Shown here one piece after another: positions 36,670 through 46,800 of a DNA stretch of 64,000 bases; the stretch's first letter is position 1; each line of letters begins with the position of its first letter. The notes beneath the pieces were generated by a model. It ran no database searches. It was not told the DNA's origin and saw nothing but the letters and a program-made list of their open reading frames with translations. Source of the DNA: Chryseosolibacter sp044507775 (lineage in GTDB: Bacteria; Bacteroidota; Bacteroidia; Cytophagales; Cyclobacteriaceae); assembly GCA_044507775.1 (NCBI GenBank), contig JBIQIY010000006.1:62001-126000 (forward strand), given 5' to 3'. The translations under genes and the position numbers were made by a program.

Positions 36670-37155
36670 ATGGAGCCCAACGTGCGAGTTGTATACGATC
36701 CCAAAGGAAGAACGCCGCCCCCATCCCTGGAATCATTTGAAAGGATGGCGAAACTTCTGGATTCAAAGTTCGAGATTCCCGGAACGGGTATTCGTTTCGG
36801 ACTTGACCCTATCTTCAGCCTTTTCCCGCTGATAGGCGACCTCATTACGCTGGCGATATCGGCTTTCCTCATCAATACGATGCGCAACCATGGCGCAAGC
36901 CGGGAGGTTGTCGTTAAGATGCTGCTGAATGCGGGACTGGATACGGTGATCGGCGCGATCCCACTCGTGGGGACGGTGCTGGATGTTTTCTACCGCTCGA
37001 ATGAACGAAATCTGCGGCTGCTTCGCGAACACTATTATGAAGGTAAGCATCAGGGATCCGGTACAGGATTACTCATTGCGATCTTCGTCATTGCGTTACT
37101 CATCCTGGCGGCCATAGTATACGGCATCTGGAAATTATTGGAAGCTATCTTTTGA
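36670..37155 (+). CDS. DUF4112 domain membrane protein
   Basis: 161 residues from the ATG chosen after the tandem repeats; the frame stays open upstream only because the repeat lacks stops. The domain is clear: FEIPGTGIRFGLDPIFSLFP, then GDLITLAISAFLI, a helix and ALDTVIGAIPLVGTVLDVFY-like sequence (here GLDTVIGAIPLVGTVLDVF). Two hydrophobic helices follow and a last one (LLIAIFVIALLILAAIVYG) near the C-terminus. DUF4112 proteins are small inner-membrane proteins with no known activity. The trehalose-synthase-like gene starts 57 bases later on the same strand, so they may be co-transcribed. Confidence 0.82.
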   Translation: MEPNVRVVYDPKGRTPPPSLESFERMAKLLDSKFEIPGTGIRFGLDPIFSLFPLIGDLITLAISAFLINTMRNHGASREVVVKMLLNAGLDTVIGAIPLVGTVLDVFYRSNERNLRLLREHYYEGKHQGSGTGLLIAIFVIALLILAAIVYGIWKLLEAIF

Positions 37156-37212
37156 TGGCGATGGTGCGCGATGTGACTTCCGACATCTCTCGCGGATTGA
37201 AACTTGTTGATT

Positions 37213-38877
37213 ATGATCGAAGACCTCTGGTACAAAAATGCAGTCATCTACAGCCTCGACCTGGAAACGTTCATGGACGGCAACGGCGATGGCAATGGCG
37301 ACTTTCAGGGGTTGAAACTTCGCCTGGATTATCTGCACGCGCTAGGAGTCGACACGGTGTGGCTGGCTCCATTTCAGCCCTCGCCAAACAAGGATAACGG
37401 CTACGACATTTCCGATTACTATGGCGTCGACCCGCGCCATGGATCAAGCGGCGAGTTTGTAGAATTTATGCACCACGCCATGAAACGCGGTGTCAAAGTC
37501 ATCATGGACCTGGTCGTCAATCATACGTCTGACGAACACCCATGGTTCAAGGAGGCCCGCAAGGACCCTCGCTCGCGCCATCGCGACTGGTATGTGTGGT
37601 CCGAAAAAAAGCCGTCGGACTGGGATGAGGGAATGGTCTTTCCCGGCGTGCAAAAAGCGACGTGGACACGGGACAAAAAGGCGGGTCAATACTACTTCCA
37701 TCGGTTTCATGATTTTCAACCAGATCTGAATATCGATCACCCGGAAGTCAGGGCGGAGATAAACAGGATTATGGGGTACTGGATTCAGCAGGGCGTTGAA
37801 GGCTTTCGCGTCGATGCCGTGCCGTTTATCCTCGAGACGCAGCGGCCGGGACTACCCGACAAGAAGTTGCGATTCGAATACTTGCGGGAAATGCGGAGAT
37901 TCCTCCAATGGCGACTGGGGCGTTCCGTCCTGCTGGGTGAAGCGAATGTGCTGCCTAAGCAGAGCGGAAAATACTTCGGCGAAGAAGGCGATGGCATTCA
38001 CCTCATGTTTAACTTCTATGTTAACCAATATATCTTCTACGCCCTCGCTACCGCCGATACAAAACCATTGATCGAGGCACTCGAAGCTACCCGCCTCTCC
38101 TTTCCCGGTTCGCAATGGGCGCACTTCCTACGCAACCACGACGAACTGGACCTCGGGAGGCTCAGTGAAGAACAACGCCAGACAGTGTTTAACCGTTTTG
38201 GTCCGGAAAAGGAAATGCAGCTCTACGGTAGGGGTATACGCAGGCGGTTGGCGTCGATGATTGGCAACCGTCCGCAAACGGAGTTGGCCTACAGCCTGTT
38301 GTTCTCCCTCCCCGGTACACCGGTCATCCGTTATGGCGATGAGATCGGAATGGGCGACGACCTGTCGCTGAATGAACGCGACGCCGTGCGAACTCCCATG
38401 CAGTGGTCAGGAGAAAGAAACGCGGGATTTTCGACGGGGAGTAAGCTCGTGCACCCTGTCATCAGCGAAGGTCCTTATTCTTATACCATGATCAACGTCG
38501 AAACGCAACGCCGTGAACGAGACTCGCTATTGAATTGGATGACAGCCCTGATCAGGCTCAGGCAGGAGTGTCCGGAGATCGGATGGGGCGAATGGTGTAT
38601 AATCGAAACGGGTGTTCCTGCCGTATTGGGCATGTACTACAAATGGCAGGATAGTTCCTTGCTGATCCTTCACAACTTCGACGAGCGGGTTCATGAAGTT
38701 CGCCTCGACCTCAAGACAAAGCAAGAGTCAAAACTTGTGGACCTGATGGATGTCGATGAAAACATAGCCGAAGCAGGAGGTGTTCACCGGATACGATTAA
38801 ACGCATACGGATATCGTTGGTTCAGGGCCGGCGACCTGGCGCATTTGTTCCGGAAGAAACCTCGCGCGAACAAATAG
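37213..38877 (+). CDS. GH13 trehalose-synthase-like alpha-amylase family protein
   Basis: 554 residues. The opening WYKNAVIYSLDLETFMDGNG and the word FLRNHDELDLGRLS recall trehalose synthase TreS (GH13_16), which interconverts maltose and trehalose; in canonical TreS the first word is HFYKNAVIYELHVRAF. Catalytic residues are Asp201 (FRVDAV), Glu243 (LLGEANV) and Asp310 (NHDELD), all present. It lacks the C-terminal maltokinase of fused TreS-Pep2 proteins. Typical sugar-hydrolase Ca-site residues (NGDGNGDFQG) are also there. With the downstream alpha-glucosidase, ten bases away, it forms a two-gene maltose/trehalose unit. TreS or a close isomerising hydrolase are both possible. Confidence 0.82.
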   Translation: MIEDLWYKNAVIYSLDLETFMDGNGDGNGDFQGLKLRLDYLHALGVDTVWLAPFQPSPNKDNGYDISDYYGVDPRHGSSGEFVEFMHHAMKRGVKVIMDLVVNHTSDEHPWFKEARKDPRSRHRDWYVWSEKKPSDWDEGMVFPGVQKATWTRDKKAGQYYFHRFHDFQPDLNIDHPEVRAEINRIMGYWIQQGVEGFRVDAVPFILETQRPGLPDKKLRFEYLREMRRFLQWRLGRSVLLGEANVLPKQSGKYFGEEGDGIHLMFNFYVNQYIFYALATADTKPLIEALEATRLSFPGSQWAHFLRNHDELDLGRLSEEQRQTVFNRFGPEKEMQLYGRGIRRRLASMIGNRPQTELAYSLLFSLPGTPVIRYGDEIGMGDDLSLNERDAVRTPMQWSGERNAGFSTGSKLVHPVISEGPYSYTMINVETQRRERDSLLNWMTALIRLRQECPEIGWGEWCIIETGVPAVLGMYYKWQDSSLLILHNFDERVHEVRLDLKTKQESKLVDLMDVDENIAEAGGVHRIRLNAYGYRWFRAGDLAHLFRKKPRANK

Positions 38878-38886
38878 GAATCGACG

Positions 38887-40491
38887 ATGGGAAAACAAGA
38901 ACACTACGTGTGGTGGCAAAAGGGGATTATCTATCAGGTTTATCCGCGTTCCTTCCAGGACTCGAATGACGATGGCGTGGGCGACCTTCCGGGAATCCTC
39001 TCGCGCCTGGATTATCTCGAGTGGCTCGGCGTGGACGCGATCTGGATTTCCCCAATCTATCAGTCTCCCATGGCGGACTTCGGCTATGACATTTCAGACT
39101 ACTGCAGCATTCATCCCTTGTTTGGAACGCTCGACGATTTCGACAGACTTCTGACCGAGGTTCACAAGCGGGGAATGAAACTGATCCTCGACCTGGTGCC
39201 GAACCATACTTCCAACCAGCATCCGTGGTTTCTGGAATCGCGATCGTCACGGGACAACTCAAAGCGCGATTGGTATATCTGGCGTGACGCCGGTCCGAAT
39301 GGAACTCTTCCGAACAACTGGCTGAGTGTATTTGGCGGTCCCGCATGGGAATGGGATGACACAACAGGACAGTTTTACTACCATGCGTTCCTCAAAGAGC
39401 AACCCGACCTCAACTGGCGAAATCCCGAACTGCAGGAGGCCATGTTCGACACCATGCGGTGGTGGCTCGACAAAGGAGTGGATGGATTTCGCGTTGATGT
39501 GATGTGGCACATGATCAAGGACAAAGAGTTCCGGGATAATCCCGTCAATCCTGATTATCAGCCACACCACGCCACATATGAGCGGCTCATTCCGATACAC
39601 TCCACGGATCAGCCCGAAGTGCACGATATCGTGCGCAGCATGCGAGCCATTATGGATGAATACGACGACCGGGTTATGATAGGAGAAATTTATCTTCCCG
39701 TTCAACGCCTGGTCATGTATTACGGGAAAGATAACCGAGGCACCCATCTCCCTTTTAACTTCCAGCTACTGACTATTCCCTGGGTCGCGGGGCGAATTTA
39801 TTCTGTAATAGAAGAATATGAGTCCGCTTTGCCTTCCGGCGGATGGCCGAACTGGGTGCTGGCCAATCACGACCAACCCCGGATTATCAGTCGTATCGGT
39901 CCTTACCAGGCCAAGATCGCGGCGATGTTGCTCCTGACGTTGCGGGGTACGCCGACGATCTATTACGGCGAAGAGATCGCCATGCGGGACGTGGCCATTC
40001 CTCCGAACGAAATACAGGATCCGCAAGGCTTAAACATGCCGGGGCTAAACCTCAGCCGGGATCCTTCCAGGACACCAATGCAATGGGACGACAGTGAATA
40101 CGCGGGATTTTCAAAGGTCAAGCCGTGGCTGCGCGTTCCTTATAGCTATCCGCGGATCAACGTGAAGGTGGAACAACTTCATGCGCTGTCGATGCTTTCG
40201 TTTTACAAGAGGCTGATCGACCTGCGACGGAAAGAGCCCGCGTTGAACATTGGTAATTACCGCTCCGTCTTTTCAGACAAGCAGGTCATCGCCTATTCGC
40301 GACAATCCGGTGACAGCAGGTTCCTTGTCGTGTTGAATCTCACCCACCGGCCGTGTTACTTCCGTCCCGAGAATTACCCGTTCGAAGGAACGATCGAACT
40401 TTCGACGGAACCCGAGCGCATCGGCTTGCCTGCCAAAGACGACCTCACCATCAGCGGCGATGAAGGCCTCATCATCCGGTTGAAGCTATAG
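38887..40491 (+). CDS. GH13 alpha-glucosidase / oligo-1,6-glucosidase
   Basis: 534 residues, cytoplasmic. It opens with WWQKGIIYQVYPRSFQDSNDDG and has catalytic Asp204 (FRVDVM), Glu267 (MIGEIY) and Asp329 (ANHDQPRI). The residue after the nucleophile is Val, as in alpha-1,4-specific enzymes more than in oligo-1,6-glucosidases, where this position tends to differ; specificity is only suggested. It should free glucose from short maltodextrins, isomaltose or sucrose-like sugars. A usable ribosome site (TAGGAA) lies eight bases before the ATG. It is the second gene of the unit with the TreS-like gene and ends seven bases before a convergent small gene. Confidence 0.9.
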   Translation: MGKQEHYVWWQKGIIYQVYPRSFQDSNDDGVGDLPGILSRLDYLEWLGVDAIWISPIYQSPMADFGYDISDYCSIHPLFGTLDDFDRLLTEVHKRGMKLILDLVPNHTSNQHPWFLESRSSRDNSKRDWYIWRDAGPNGTLPNNWLSVFGGPAWEWDDTTGQFYYHAFLKEQPDLNWRNPELQEAMFDTMRWWLDKGVDGFRVDVMWHMIKDKEFRDNPVNPDYQPHHATYERLIPIHSTDQPEVHDIVRSMRAIMDEYDDRVMIGEIYLPVQRLVMYYGKDNRGTHLPFNFQLLTIPWVAGRIYSVIEEYESALPSGGWPNWVLANHDQPRIISRIGPYQAKIAAMLLLTLRGTPTIYYGEEIAMRDVAIPPNEIQDPQGLNMPGLNLSRDPSRTPMQWDDSEYAGFSKVKPWLRVPYSYPRINVKVEQLHALSMLSFYKRLIDLRRKEPALNIGNYRSVFSDKQVIAYSRQSGDSRFLVVLNLTHRPCYFRPENYPFEGTIELSTEPERIGLPAKDDLTISGDEGLIIRLKL

Positions 40492-40497
40492 AAGTAT

Positions 40498-40797
40498 TCA
40501 CCCGCGCGCTGGCGGCAAAAGGGAAATTGAGGTAACGGATAAGGGATATAGGGTAAGATGTAAGGCGAGGTTAAGGCTCTTCGCGAGCTCGTTTATTGTA
40601 GGAGTGGGCTCCTCGTATTGGAACATTACCTGATGCTTCGCTGGATAGGTTTCGGGTGGTGGAACTTCACGGGATGTAAAGCTGCATTGGCCTAATGCAA
40701 CCCAGATCAGAATGAAGACCACGATGGTGCCGAGGCATCCTCCCCCCAGTTTCTTGGCGCCATAACCGGCAATAAGCGCTCGAAAAAAATTATTCAT
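40498..40797 (-). CDS. Small membrane-anchored protein of unknown function
   Basis: 99 residues. One strong hydrophobic helix (GGGCLGTIVVFILIWVALGQC) sits at about residues 18-38 after a Lys-containing N-terminus, and a polar tail follows. I do not recognise it. The last 30 residues are Leu/Ser-rich and come from a low-complexity segment whose words (ggtaa, aaggg) also appear inverted upstream of the gene, so the 3' end may be repeat sequence read through rather than selected coding sequence. It converges on the alpha-glucosidase. Probably real because of its clean helix and starting ATG, but short. Confidence 0.5.
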   Translation of the reverse strand: MNNFFRALIAGYGAKKLGGGCLGTIVVFILIWVALGQCSFTSREVPPPETYPAKHQVMFQYEEPTPTINELAKSLNLALHLTLYPLSVTSISLLPPARG

Positions 40798-40830
40798 GAC
40801 AAACGTTTTTGAGAACGTTTAAAACTTCGT

Positions 40831-40915
40831 GCCCTACCCCTTACCTATCTACCTTTTTACCTTTCAACCTTTCATACCTTTTTACTTTCTTACCTTCATA
40901 CCTCGCAAAGAAGTA
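40831..40915. repeat. Low-complexity pyrimidine-rich segment (tacctttt / acctttca words)
   Basis: About 85 bases made mostly of the words tacc, cttt and ttacc in irregular repetition lie between the divergent small gene and the cytochrome gene. They would be an AG-rich run on the other strand, similar in kind to the words at 40530-40570. An open frame through it exists only because stop codons are rare in such sequence. Confidence 0.5.
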
Positions 40916-40924
40916 TCTTTCCAC

Positions 40925-42064
40925 ATGCCATCCGCACCCCCAAGCGTCCGATCCTCCCGCATCGCCCTGACCGGCGTCTTCCTTTCATCGCTCTTACTCG
41001 TCGCCACCTGCGACTTTAAAAGCGACAACAATCTCTCCGGCGTCATTCATTATTCAGGGGAGGAATTCGCCGGCCCTTCCACATGTAGCGAATGTCATGC
41101 TTCCATTACCGAAGAGCACGACCACACGCCCCATTATCTCACTTCTACAACTGCGAGCGCGGAAACCATAAAAGGCAGCTTTCATTCCGATAGTAACGCG
41201 CTCATGCTCGGCGAGCGGATCAAAGTCCTGATGGAGGAAACAGACTCGGGCTTCGTGCAGCGTGGAATCATCGATGGCAGGGAAGTGGAGTCAAAACACA
41301 TGGATGTTGTCATCGGATCGGGCCGCAAAGGACAAACTTATCTTTACTGGGACGACAATGAATTGTTCCAGCTTCCGGCATCCTACTACGCGGCTTCGAA
41401 AGAATGGAGTAACAGCCCAGGCTACGCGCCGGATCAACTGGTCTTTAACCGAAGTATTCCTGCGCGATGTCTCGAGTGCCATAGCACGTTCTTCAGAGCG
41501 GGCAAAGCTATCGCGGGGCGCGAGACGTTTGATCCCAACCAGGTCATGCTTGGGGTCACATGCGAGCGGTGTCACGGTCCCGCGGGCGACCATGTGATCT
41601 TTCACCGGAAGAATCCGGAGGAAAAGGAAGCGCGCTACGTTGTCAATCCTGCGCGGCTCACCCGCCAGCAAAGACTCGACAACTGCGCGCTGTGCCACTC
41701 AGGGCTCCGCGAGAATATCCTCCCCTCGTTTTCATATGTAGTGGGAGAAGACATCCGCGAGTATTCTTACGCCGTTACCCAGGCGGATAGCGGCGCCACG
41801 CTTGACGTACATGGCAATCAGTATGGTCTGCTGATACAAAGCAAGTGCTTCAAGGGGAGCGAGATGGATTGCTCTTCCTGTCACGATGTTCATGCGAAAG
41901 AGTCGCGAAAGCTCAAAGTATTTTCGGCGCGATGCATGAACTGCCATGAGAAAGGCAGCGCACATTTCTGTAGGCAGGAACCCATGGCCGGACTGGTTCT
42001 CGAAGACAATTGCATCGATTGCCACATGCCTGCCCTACCTTCCCGGCAGGTGTTTTTGCAATGA
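40925..42064 (+). CDS. Seven-haem c-type cytochrome, ended early by an in-frame TGA
   Basis: 379 residues from the chosen ATG to the TGA. A signal sequence (IALTGVFLSSLLLVATC) exports it, perhaps with a lipid at that Cys. Seven CxxCH haem sites are present: CSECH, CLECH, CERCH, CALCH, CSSCH, CMNCH, CIDCH. The HDHTPHYLTS and CIDCHMP words are typical of Bacteroidota and Planctomycetes multihaem proteins. It should pass electrons in the periplasm. The chain stops twelve residues after CIDCH, but the same frame continues for 32 codons beyond the TGA with sequence that fits the normal C-terminus (see the next entry). The gene may be newly truncated, be read through, or carry a sequencing error. 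All haem sites lie before the stop. Confidence 0.82.
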   Translation: MPSAPPSVRSSRIALTGVFLSSLLLVATCDFKSDNNLSGVIHYSGEEFAGPSTCSECHASITEEHDHTPHYLTSTTASAETIKGSFHSDSNALMLGERIKVLMEETDSGFVQRGIIDGREVESKHMDVVIGSGRKGQTYLYWDDNELFQLPASYYAASKEWSNSPGYAPDQLVFNRSIPARCLECHSTFFRAGKAIAGRETFDPNQVMLGVTCERCHGPAGDHVIFHRKNPEEKEARYVVNPARLTRQQRLDNCALCHSGLRENILPSFSYVVGEDIREYSYAVTQADSGATLDVHGNQYGLLIQSKCFKGSEMDCSSCHDVHAKESRKLKVFSARCMNCHEKGSAHFCRQEPMAGLVLEDNCIDCHMPALPSRQVFLQ

Positions 42065-42163
42065 GCCCGCGACGCGAAGGTGATGCCGTTCTTTGTGCGC
42101 ACGCATTTGATTGATACATATCCGGAAAAGGTGGAATTGTTTTTGGAACAGATGCGAGAATGA
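42065..42163 (+). other. In-frame continuation of the cytochrome gene after the TGA
   Basis: Thirty-two sense codons followed by a TGA continue the cytochrome frame. They read ARDAKVMPFFVRTHLIDTYP and then EKVELFLEQMRE. My recall is that homologous cytochromes end with a similar RTHLI-x-YPE word and an amphipathic helix, which makes chance continuation unlikely. Confidence 0.6.
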
Positions 42164-42319
42164 GTGATGGGTCTGGCGTCTTCCTTTGATCCTCGCCCCC
42201 CCCCACATCTTGCACAACGCCTGGTTCTCTCTCAACCACTTCAGATCACATCAGCGGACGTGGCTAGTAAATCGGGACAAACGTATTTCAATTATCACTT
42301 CTATAATCTATATTTAAAT

Positions 42320-42336
42320 ATATTGATAATCAATAT
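42320..42336. promoter_or_regulatory. Perfect 17-bp palindrome in a 350-base intergenic region
   Basis: ATATTGAT, one A, ATCAATAT is an uninterrupted inverted repeat in an AT-rich patch about 180 bases upstream of the Gfo/Idh/MocA gene. It could be an operator. The rest of 42164-42515 shows no gene; it has a run of nine C near 42195 and a weak Bacteroidota-like promoter (TACTTTCG at about 42489-42496, against TAnnTTTG) close to the ATG. Confidence 0.35.
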
Positions 42337-42515
42337 GTTATGTTGTAATGGACCTATTGACATGATTTCATTCAACCCGACAGGATGAATTCTGTCTCCC
42401 CAATCAAACACCGCGCTTCATGCCACTGAAATTCCTCGTAATCCATTCAAGACACGCAGCATTTTCCCAATTCACTCAATTAGCGTACTTTCGAAAATTG
42501 TGCTAATCACCACTC

Positions 42516-43802
42516 ATGAAGAAACAAACAGACACACCCCTTAAGAACAAAAGTCGCCGCGACTTTCTTAAAAAATCCGCGCTCGCGATCGGAGCATTTT
42601 ACATCGTACCCAGACACGTGCTCGGTGGCAATGGCTACCTCGCTCCCAGTGACACCCTGACAAAAGGAATCATCGGCGTCGGGGGTATGGGTCGCGGCCA
42701 TATCCCCTATGAGGGCACGAAGGTCGTCGCTGTCTGCGATGTGGATACTGAACACCTCAAAATTGCAATGGATATGGTCGGCGGCGGCGTGCGCGGCTAC
42801 GCCGACTTCCGCGAACTCATCGCTCAGCCCGATGTGGATATCGTGCACATCGCAACGCCACCGCATTGGCACGGCATCATGTCGGTCATGGCCGCACAGG
42901 CGGGGAAGGACGTCTGGTGCGAGAAACCCATGACGCGCACGATCGGCGAAGGCAAGCGCGTGGTCGAAGCGATGGAACAATATGGAAGAATGTTCCGACT
43001 CAATACCTGGTTCCGCTTTCACGATAATTTCTACGGGATGGGCACTACGGTTAAGCCGATCAAGAAAGTAGTTGAAAGCGGCATGCTGGGCTGGCCGTTA
43101 AAAGTTACTATCAGCGGTGTCACTGGCTTCAACTGGAAATTCTATTGGGTCGGCAAAACCAACCTTCAACCGATGGAAGTGCCGAAGAATCTCAACTATG
43201 ACATGTGGTTGGGACCCGCGCAATACAAACCCTATAACCCGCATCGCGTGCACACCAACTTCCGCGGCTACTGGGACTACGATGGCGGAGGCCTCGGCGA
43301 TATGGGACAACACTACATCGACCCGGTACAGTACTTCCTCGGCAAGGACGACACCTCTCCTGTACGGATTGACGTCGACGCGCCCCAACAACACGACGAT
43401 GCAGTCGGCACCTGGCGCCGGATTGAATTCACCTATGACGACGGATGCAAGATCATCCTCGACGGCGAAAACAAGGACGTAAATGCCCCTTACATCGAAG
43501 GACCAAAAGGCAAGATCTATCGCGGATTCCGCTCCGATATCCCCAATATTCTCAAGGTTATCGACTCCATGCCAGACCCTGATCCTCAAGTCGGCCTCTT
43601 CTCGGATGCAGTTCGCACGCGCAAGAAGTTCGCGCTGAATGAGATCAACGGTCACCGTTCGGCTACGGTCGTGAACCTGGGAAAAATCGCGCTGCAACTC
43701 GGACGCTCCCTCGAATACGATCCCGTCAAACAAGTCTTCGTCAACGACGATGCCGCGAACAGGCTCATCGACCAGCCTATGAGGGGCCCCTGGAAAATTT
43801 AA
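42516..43802 (+). CDS. Exported Gfo/Idh/MocA family oxidoreductase
   Basis: 428 residues. A textbook twin-arginine signal, SRRDFLKKSALAIGAF, starts near residue 10, so the NAD(P)-loaded enzyme is exported folded. The Rossmann motif is GIIGVGGMGRGHI, and the catalytic Lys lies in CEKPMTRTIGEG; the second half is the C-terminal alpha/beta domain with WDYDGGGLGDMGQHYIDPVQ. Family members oxidise or reduce sugar hydroxyls, here probably C3 of a glycoside, given the DUF1080 gene 24 bases downstream on the same strand. With a tightly bound cofactor it may recycle NAD within one turnover or against a redox partner. The neighbouring ThuA and isomerase fit the same theme. Confidence 0.9.
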   Translation: MKKQTDTPLKNKSRRDFLKKSALAIGAFYIVPRHVLGGNGYLAPSDTLTKGIIGVGGMGRGHIPYEGTKVVAVCDVDTEHLKIAMDMVGGGVRGYADFRELIAQPDVDIVHIATPPHWHGIMSVMAAQAGKDVWCEKPMTRTIGEGKRVVEAMEQYGRMFRLNTWFRFHDNFYGMGTTVKPIKKVVESGMLGWPLKVTISGVTGFNWKFYWVGKTNLQPMEVPKNLNYDMWLGPAQYKPYNPHRVHTNFRGYWDYDGGGLGDMGQHYIDPVQYFLGKDDTSPVRIDVDAPQQHDDAVGTWRRIEFTYDDGCKIILDGENKDVNAPYIEGPKGKIYRGFRSDIPNILKVIDSMPDPDPQVGLFSDAVRTRKKFALNEINGHRSATVVNLGKIALQLGRSLEYDPVKQVFVNDDAANRLIDQPMRGPWKI

Positions 43803-43826
43803 TTAACACCAACGTCTTACACATCC

Positions 43827-46800
43827 ATGAAATTGAAATATATCCCACTGATCCTGTTGCTGGCGACATTCGTGTTCAACGCGCATGCGCAGGATAAACG
43901 AACGGTCCAAACCAAAGTTGCTGATGTCCTGGCGCTATTCCCCGCACAGACGAGCGCTGACGCAGACAGGCTGTACAAAGATCTGACTAACCTGAGCGAC
44001 GAGGGACTCGACCTGGTCATGGACCGCGTCCTTCCGAACGGAAAAGAAGAAGGTGTGCCCGCGCGTTATGCTGTGGCCCTCCTCACCCATCATGCGGGTA
44101 CACCGGGGGAAAAGTCGCGCATTGAAAAAGCCTACCTGCGCGGACTTAGTAATTCTGACAACACAGAAGTGAAGGCATACTTCATTGATAACCTGAAGCT
44201 CGTTGGTACAAATGCTTCTGTAAGCGCATTGTCAGAAAACATCAACACGGAGGGACTGACGCAACAGGCGATCACAGCGCTTGTTAGCATAGGAACTCCG
44301 GATGCGCGCGCTGCCCTGCAGTCAGCGTTGGAAAAGAATGCCAGTGCAGGCGCTACTGCCCGGCTGATTCAATCGCTGGGTGAGTTGAAATATCAGCCCG
44401 CGCTGCAGACGATTACAAAACATGCTACGAGCAGCGACGCTCTGATTCGAAGGCACGCATTATGGTCCCTGGCACTTATCGCAGATGCAAACTCATACGG
44501 TACGCTGATGCAACAGGCGAAGAATGTGAAATTCAAGAACGATCCGATGGAAGCGACACACGCCCTGGTCGAATACATTCACCAGCTGTCCGCCAAGGGC
44601 AACGATAAGCTGGCAGTCCAGGCCAGCCAGGAATTATTGAGCAATACGCTGGAAGCAGACCAGCAACATTTTCGCCTGGCCGCTCTGAAAGCCATCACAA
44701 AAAGTCAGCCCGATGAGTCGACCAAAATCCTCATCAAGGAACTCAACCGGTTCGACCCGCAATACCAGAAGGAGGTCCTGAAAGTCGCGAGTCTGAACGC
44801 CCAAAATGAAGGCGCGCTGCGTCAGTGGACAAAAGTCTATAAGAAAGCAACCTCCTTGGAGGGCGATATTCTCTCGATGCTTGCCAAAGCAGATCGCTCG
44901 GACGCGTTCGTTGAACGAACACTTCTTCCCGCCCTGAAATCGAAAAATGCCTCGACCCGAATGGTGGCCAGCGAGGAAATCGCCTACAGCGACAACAAAA
45001 AATTTCAGCCGGCCCTTGTCGACTACCTGCTTACATCGACTGATGAAGCAGAGATACAGGCCGCGGCGGCAGCGTTGCTTCGCATGATGGACGATAACGA
45101 CGCAAAGATCTTGTCCTCAAAGATTGCGGCGGCCAAACCCGCCAACAAGGCCGCAATCATCGGGATACTAGCCGCGCGACGCGCATCCGAAACCTTTGAT
45201 GTTGCATTGCAAAACACGTCCTCGAACGACGCCGTTGTCCGAAAGGCGGCGTATGCGGCATTGCCTAACCTGGCATCCTCAAAACATACCAGCGACCTGT
45301 TGATGCTGTTGTCGGAAGCTAAGAGCGATGAAGAAACGGCTTCCGTGCAACAGGCATTGATTACGGCGATCGACAAGAGCAGCCAGGGACTGGTTAATGA
45401 CGCCTATGCTCAAAACAAGGCATCCATCCTTCCCTTGCTACCGTATGTCAACGATGGCAATGCCCTTGCGAAGGTGACCGACGCATTTAAGTCGGGCTCC
45501 GAGAAGGAGAAGGCCGCCGCCTTTGAAGCACTTTTAAACTGGCAGGACCACAACGCAGTCAGGACTCTTTTGGCGATTCGCAAGGATCAGCAGTTGAAGA
45601 AGTATCACGAGAAAGCATTACAGGCAGTCGTTTCACAGGTGGCGAAGTCCTCGTTACCGGATGACCAGAAGCTCCTGTTCCTACGCGAAGCAATGGACCA
45701 GGCAGATAAAAATGCTGAAAAGACATCTGTTATCCGCGCCGCGGGCAACCTGCGCAGCTTTCTGGCTTTGACGTTTGTATCGGCTTACCTGGACGATGCT
45801 GACCTCAGTCGCGCAGCCAGCAGATCCGTTATGCAGATCGCTCTGCCTACCGCGGATGCCAGACCCGGTCTGACGGGAGCGGTGGTAAGAACCACGTTGC
45901 AGAAAATACTCGACAAACTTGAAGGGCAGGACAGCCAGTACGAAGTGATCGATATCCAGACGTACCTCGCCAACATGCCGTACACCAAAGGCTTCGAACC
46001 AATCTTCAACGGAAAGGATCTTTCCGGATGGCAGGGACTGGTTGAGAACCCCATCGCGCGTGCAAAGATGACGAAGGCGGAGCTGTCGAAAAAGCAAAAG
46101 GAAGCAGACGCCAAACTGAAGGAAAGCTGGAGTGTGAACGACGGCGCGATCTGGTTCTCAGGCAAGGGCTCTAACCTCTGCACGACCCGCCCTTATGGCG
46201 ACTTTGAAATGTACGTGGACTGGAAAATATCCCGCGACGGTGACAGCGGCATCTATTTGCGCGGATCGCCACAGGTGCAGATATGGGACCCGACCGGCAA
46301 ATCAGACAACGCAAGAGTGGGATCCGGCGGATTGTTCAACAACGAGAAGAACCCAAGCAAACCGTTGGTGGTCGCTGATAATCCCGTGGGCGAATGGAAT
46401 ACCTTTCACATCAAGATGGTGGGAGATAAAGTCACCGTGCACCTCAATGGCATCCTCGTGGTTGACGACGTTGTGATGGAGAATTACTGGGACAGAAGTA
46501 TTCCTATTTTCCCGGAAGAAGCGATCGAACTACAAGCTCACGGCAACGAGCTGGCGTTTCGCAATATTTATGTGAAGGAGCTCGGCGCAAAACCTTACGA
46601 GCTGACTGCCGACGAAAAGAAGGAAGGCTTTGAACTGCTCTTCAACGGGAAGGACCTCGACAAGTGGGTGGGGAACAAAACTGATTATGTCGTTGAAGAC
46701 AACACCATCGCGATCTACCCGGCAGGTAAAGGCCACGGCAATCTCTACACGGAAAAAGAGTATTCGGACTTCGTATTTCGCTTCGAGTTTCAGCTCACGC

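Noticed and set aside
36470..36766. 98-codon minus-strand open frame across the tandem repeat
   Set aside because: Repeated translation (VIRVFVAF words) of a low-complexity repeat; no gene.
38887..40491. Sucrose phosphorylase or amylosucrase for the second GH13 enzyme
   Set aside because: The opening QKGIIYQVYPRSF and the length of 534 residues fit alpha-glucosidases; the longer amylosucrase N-terminal domain is missing.
42164..42388. 74-codon open frame between the cytochrome and oxidoreductase genes
   Set aside because: Low-quality composition, poly-C and AT-rich parts, no start signal or domain.
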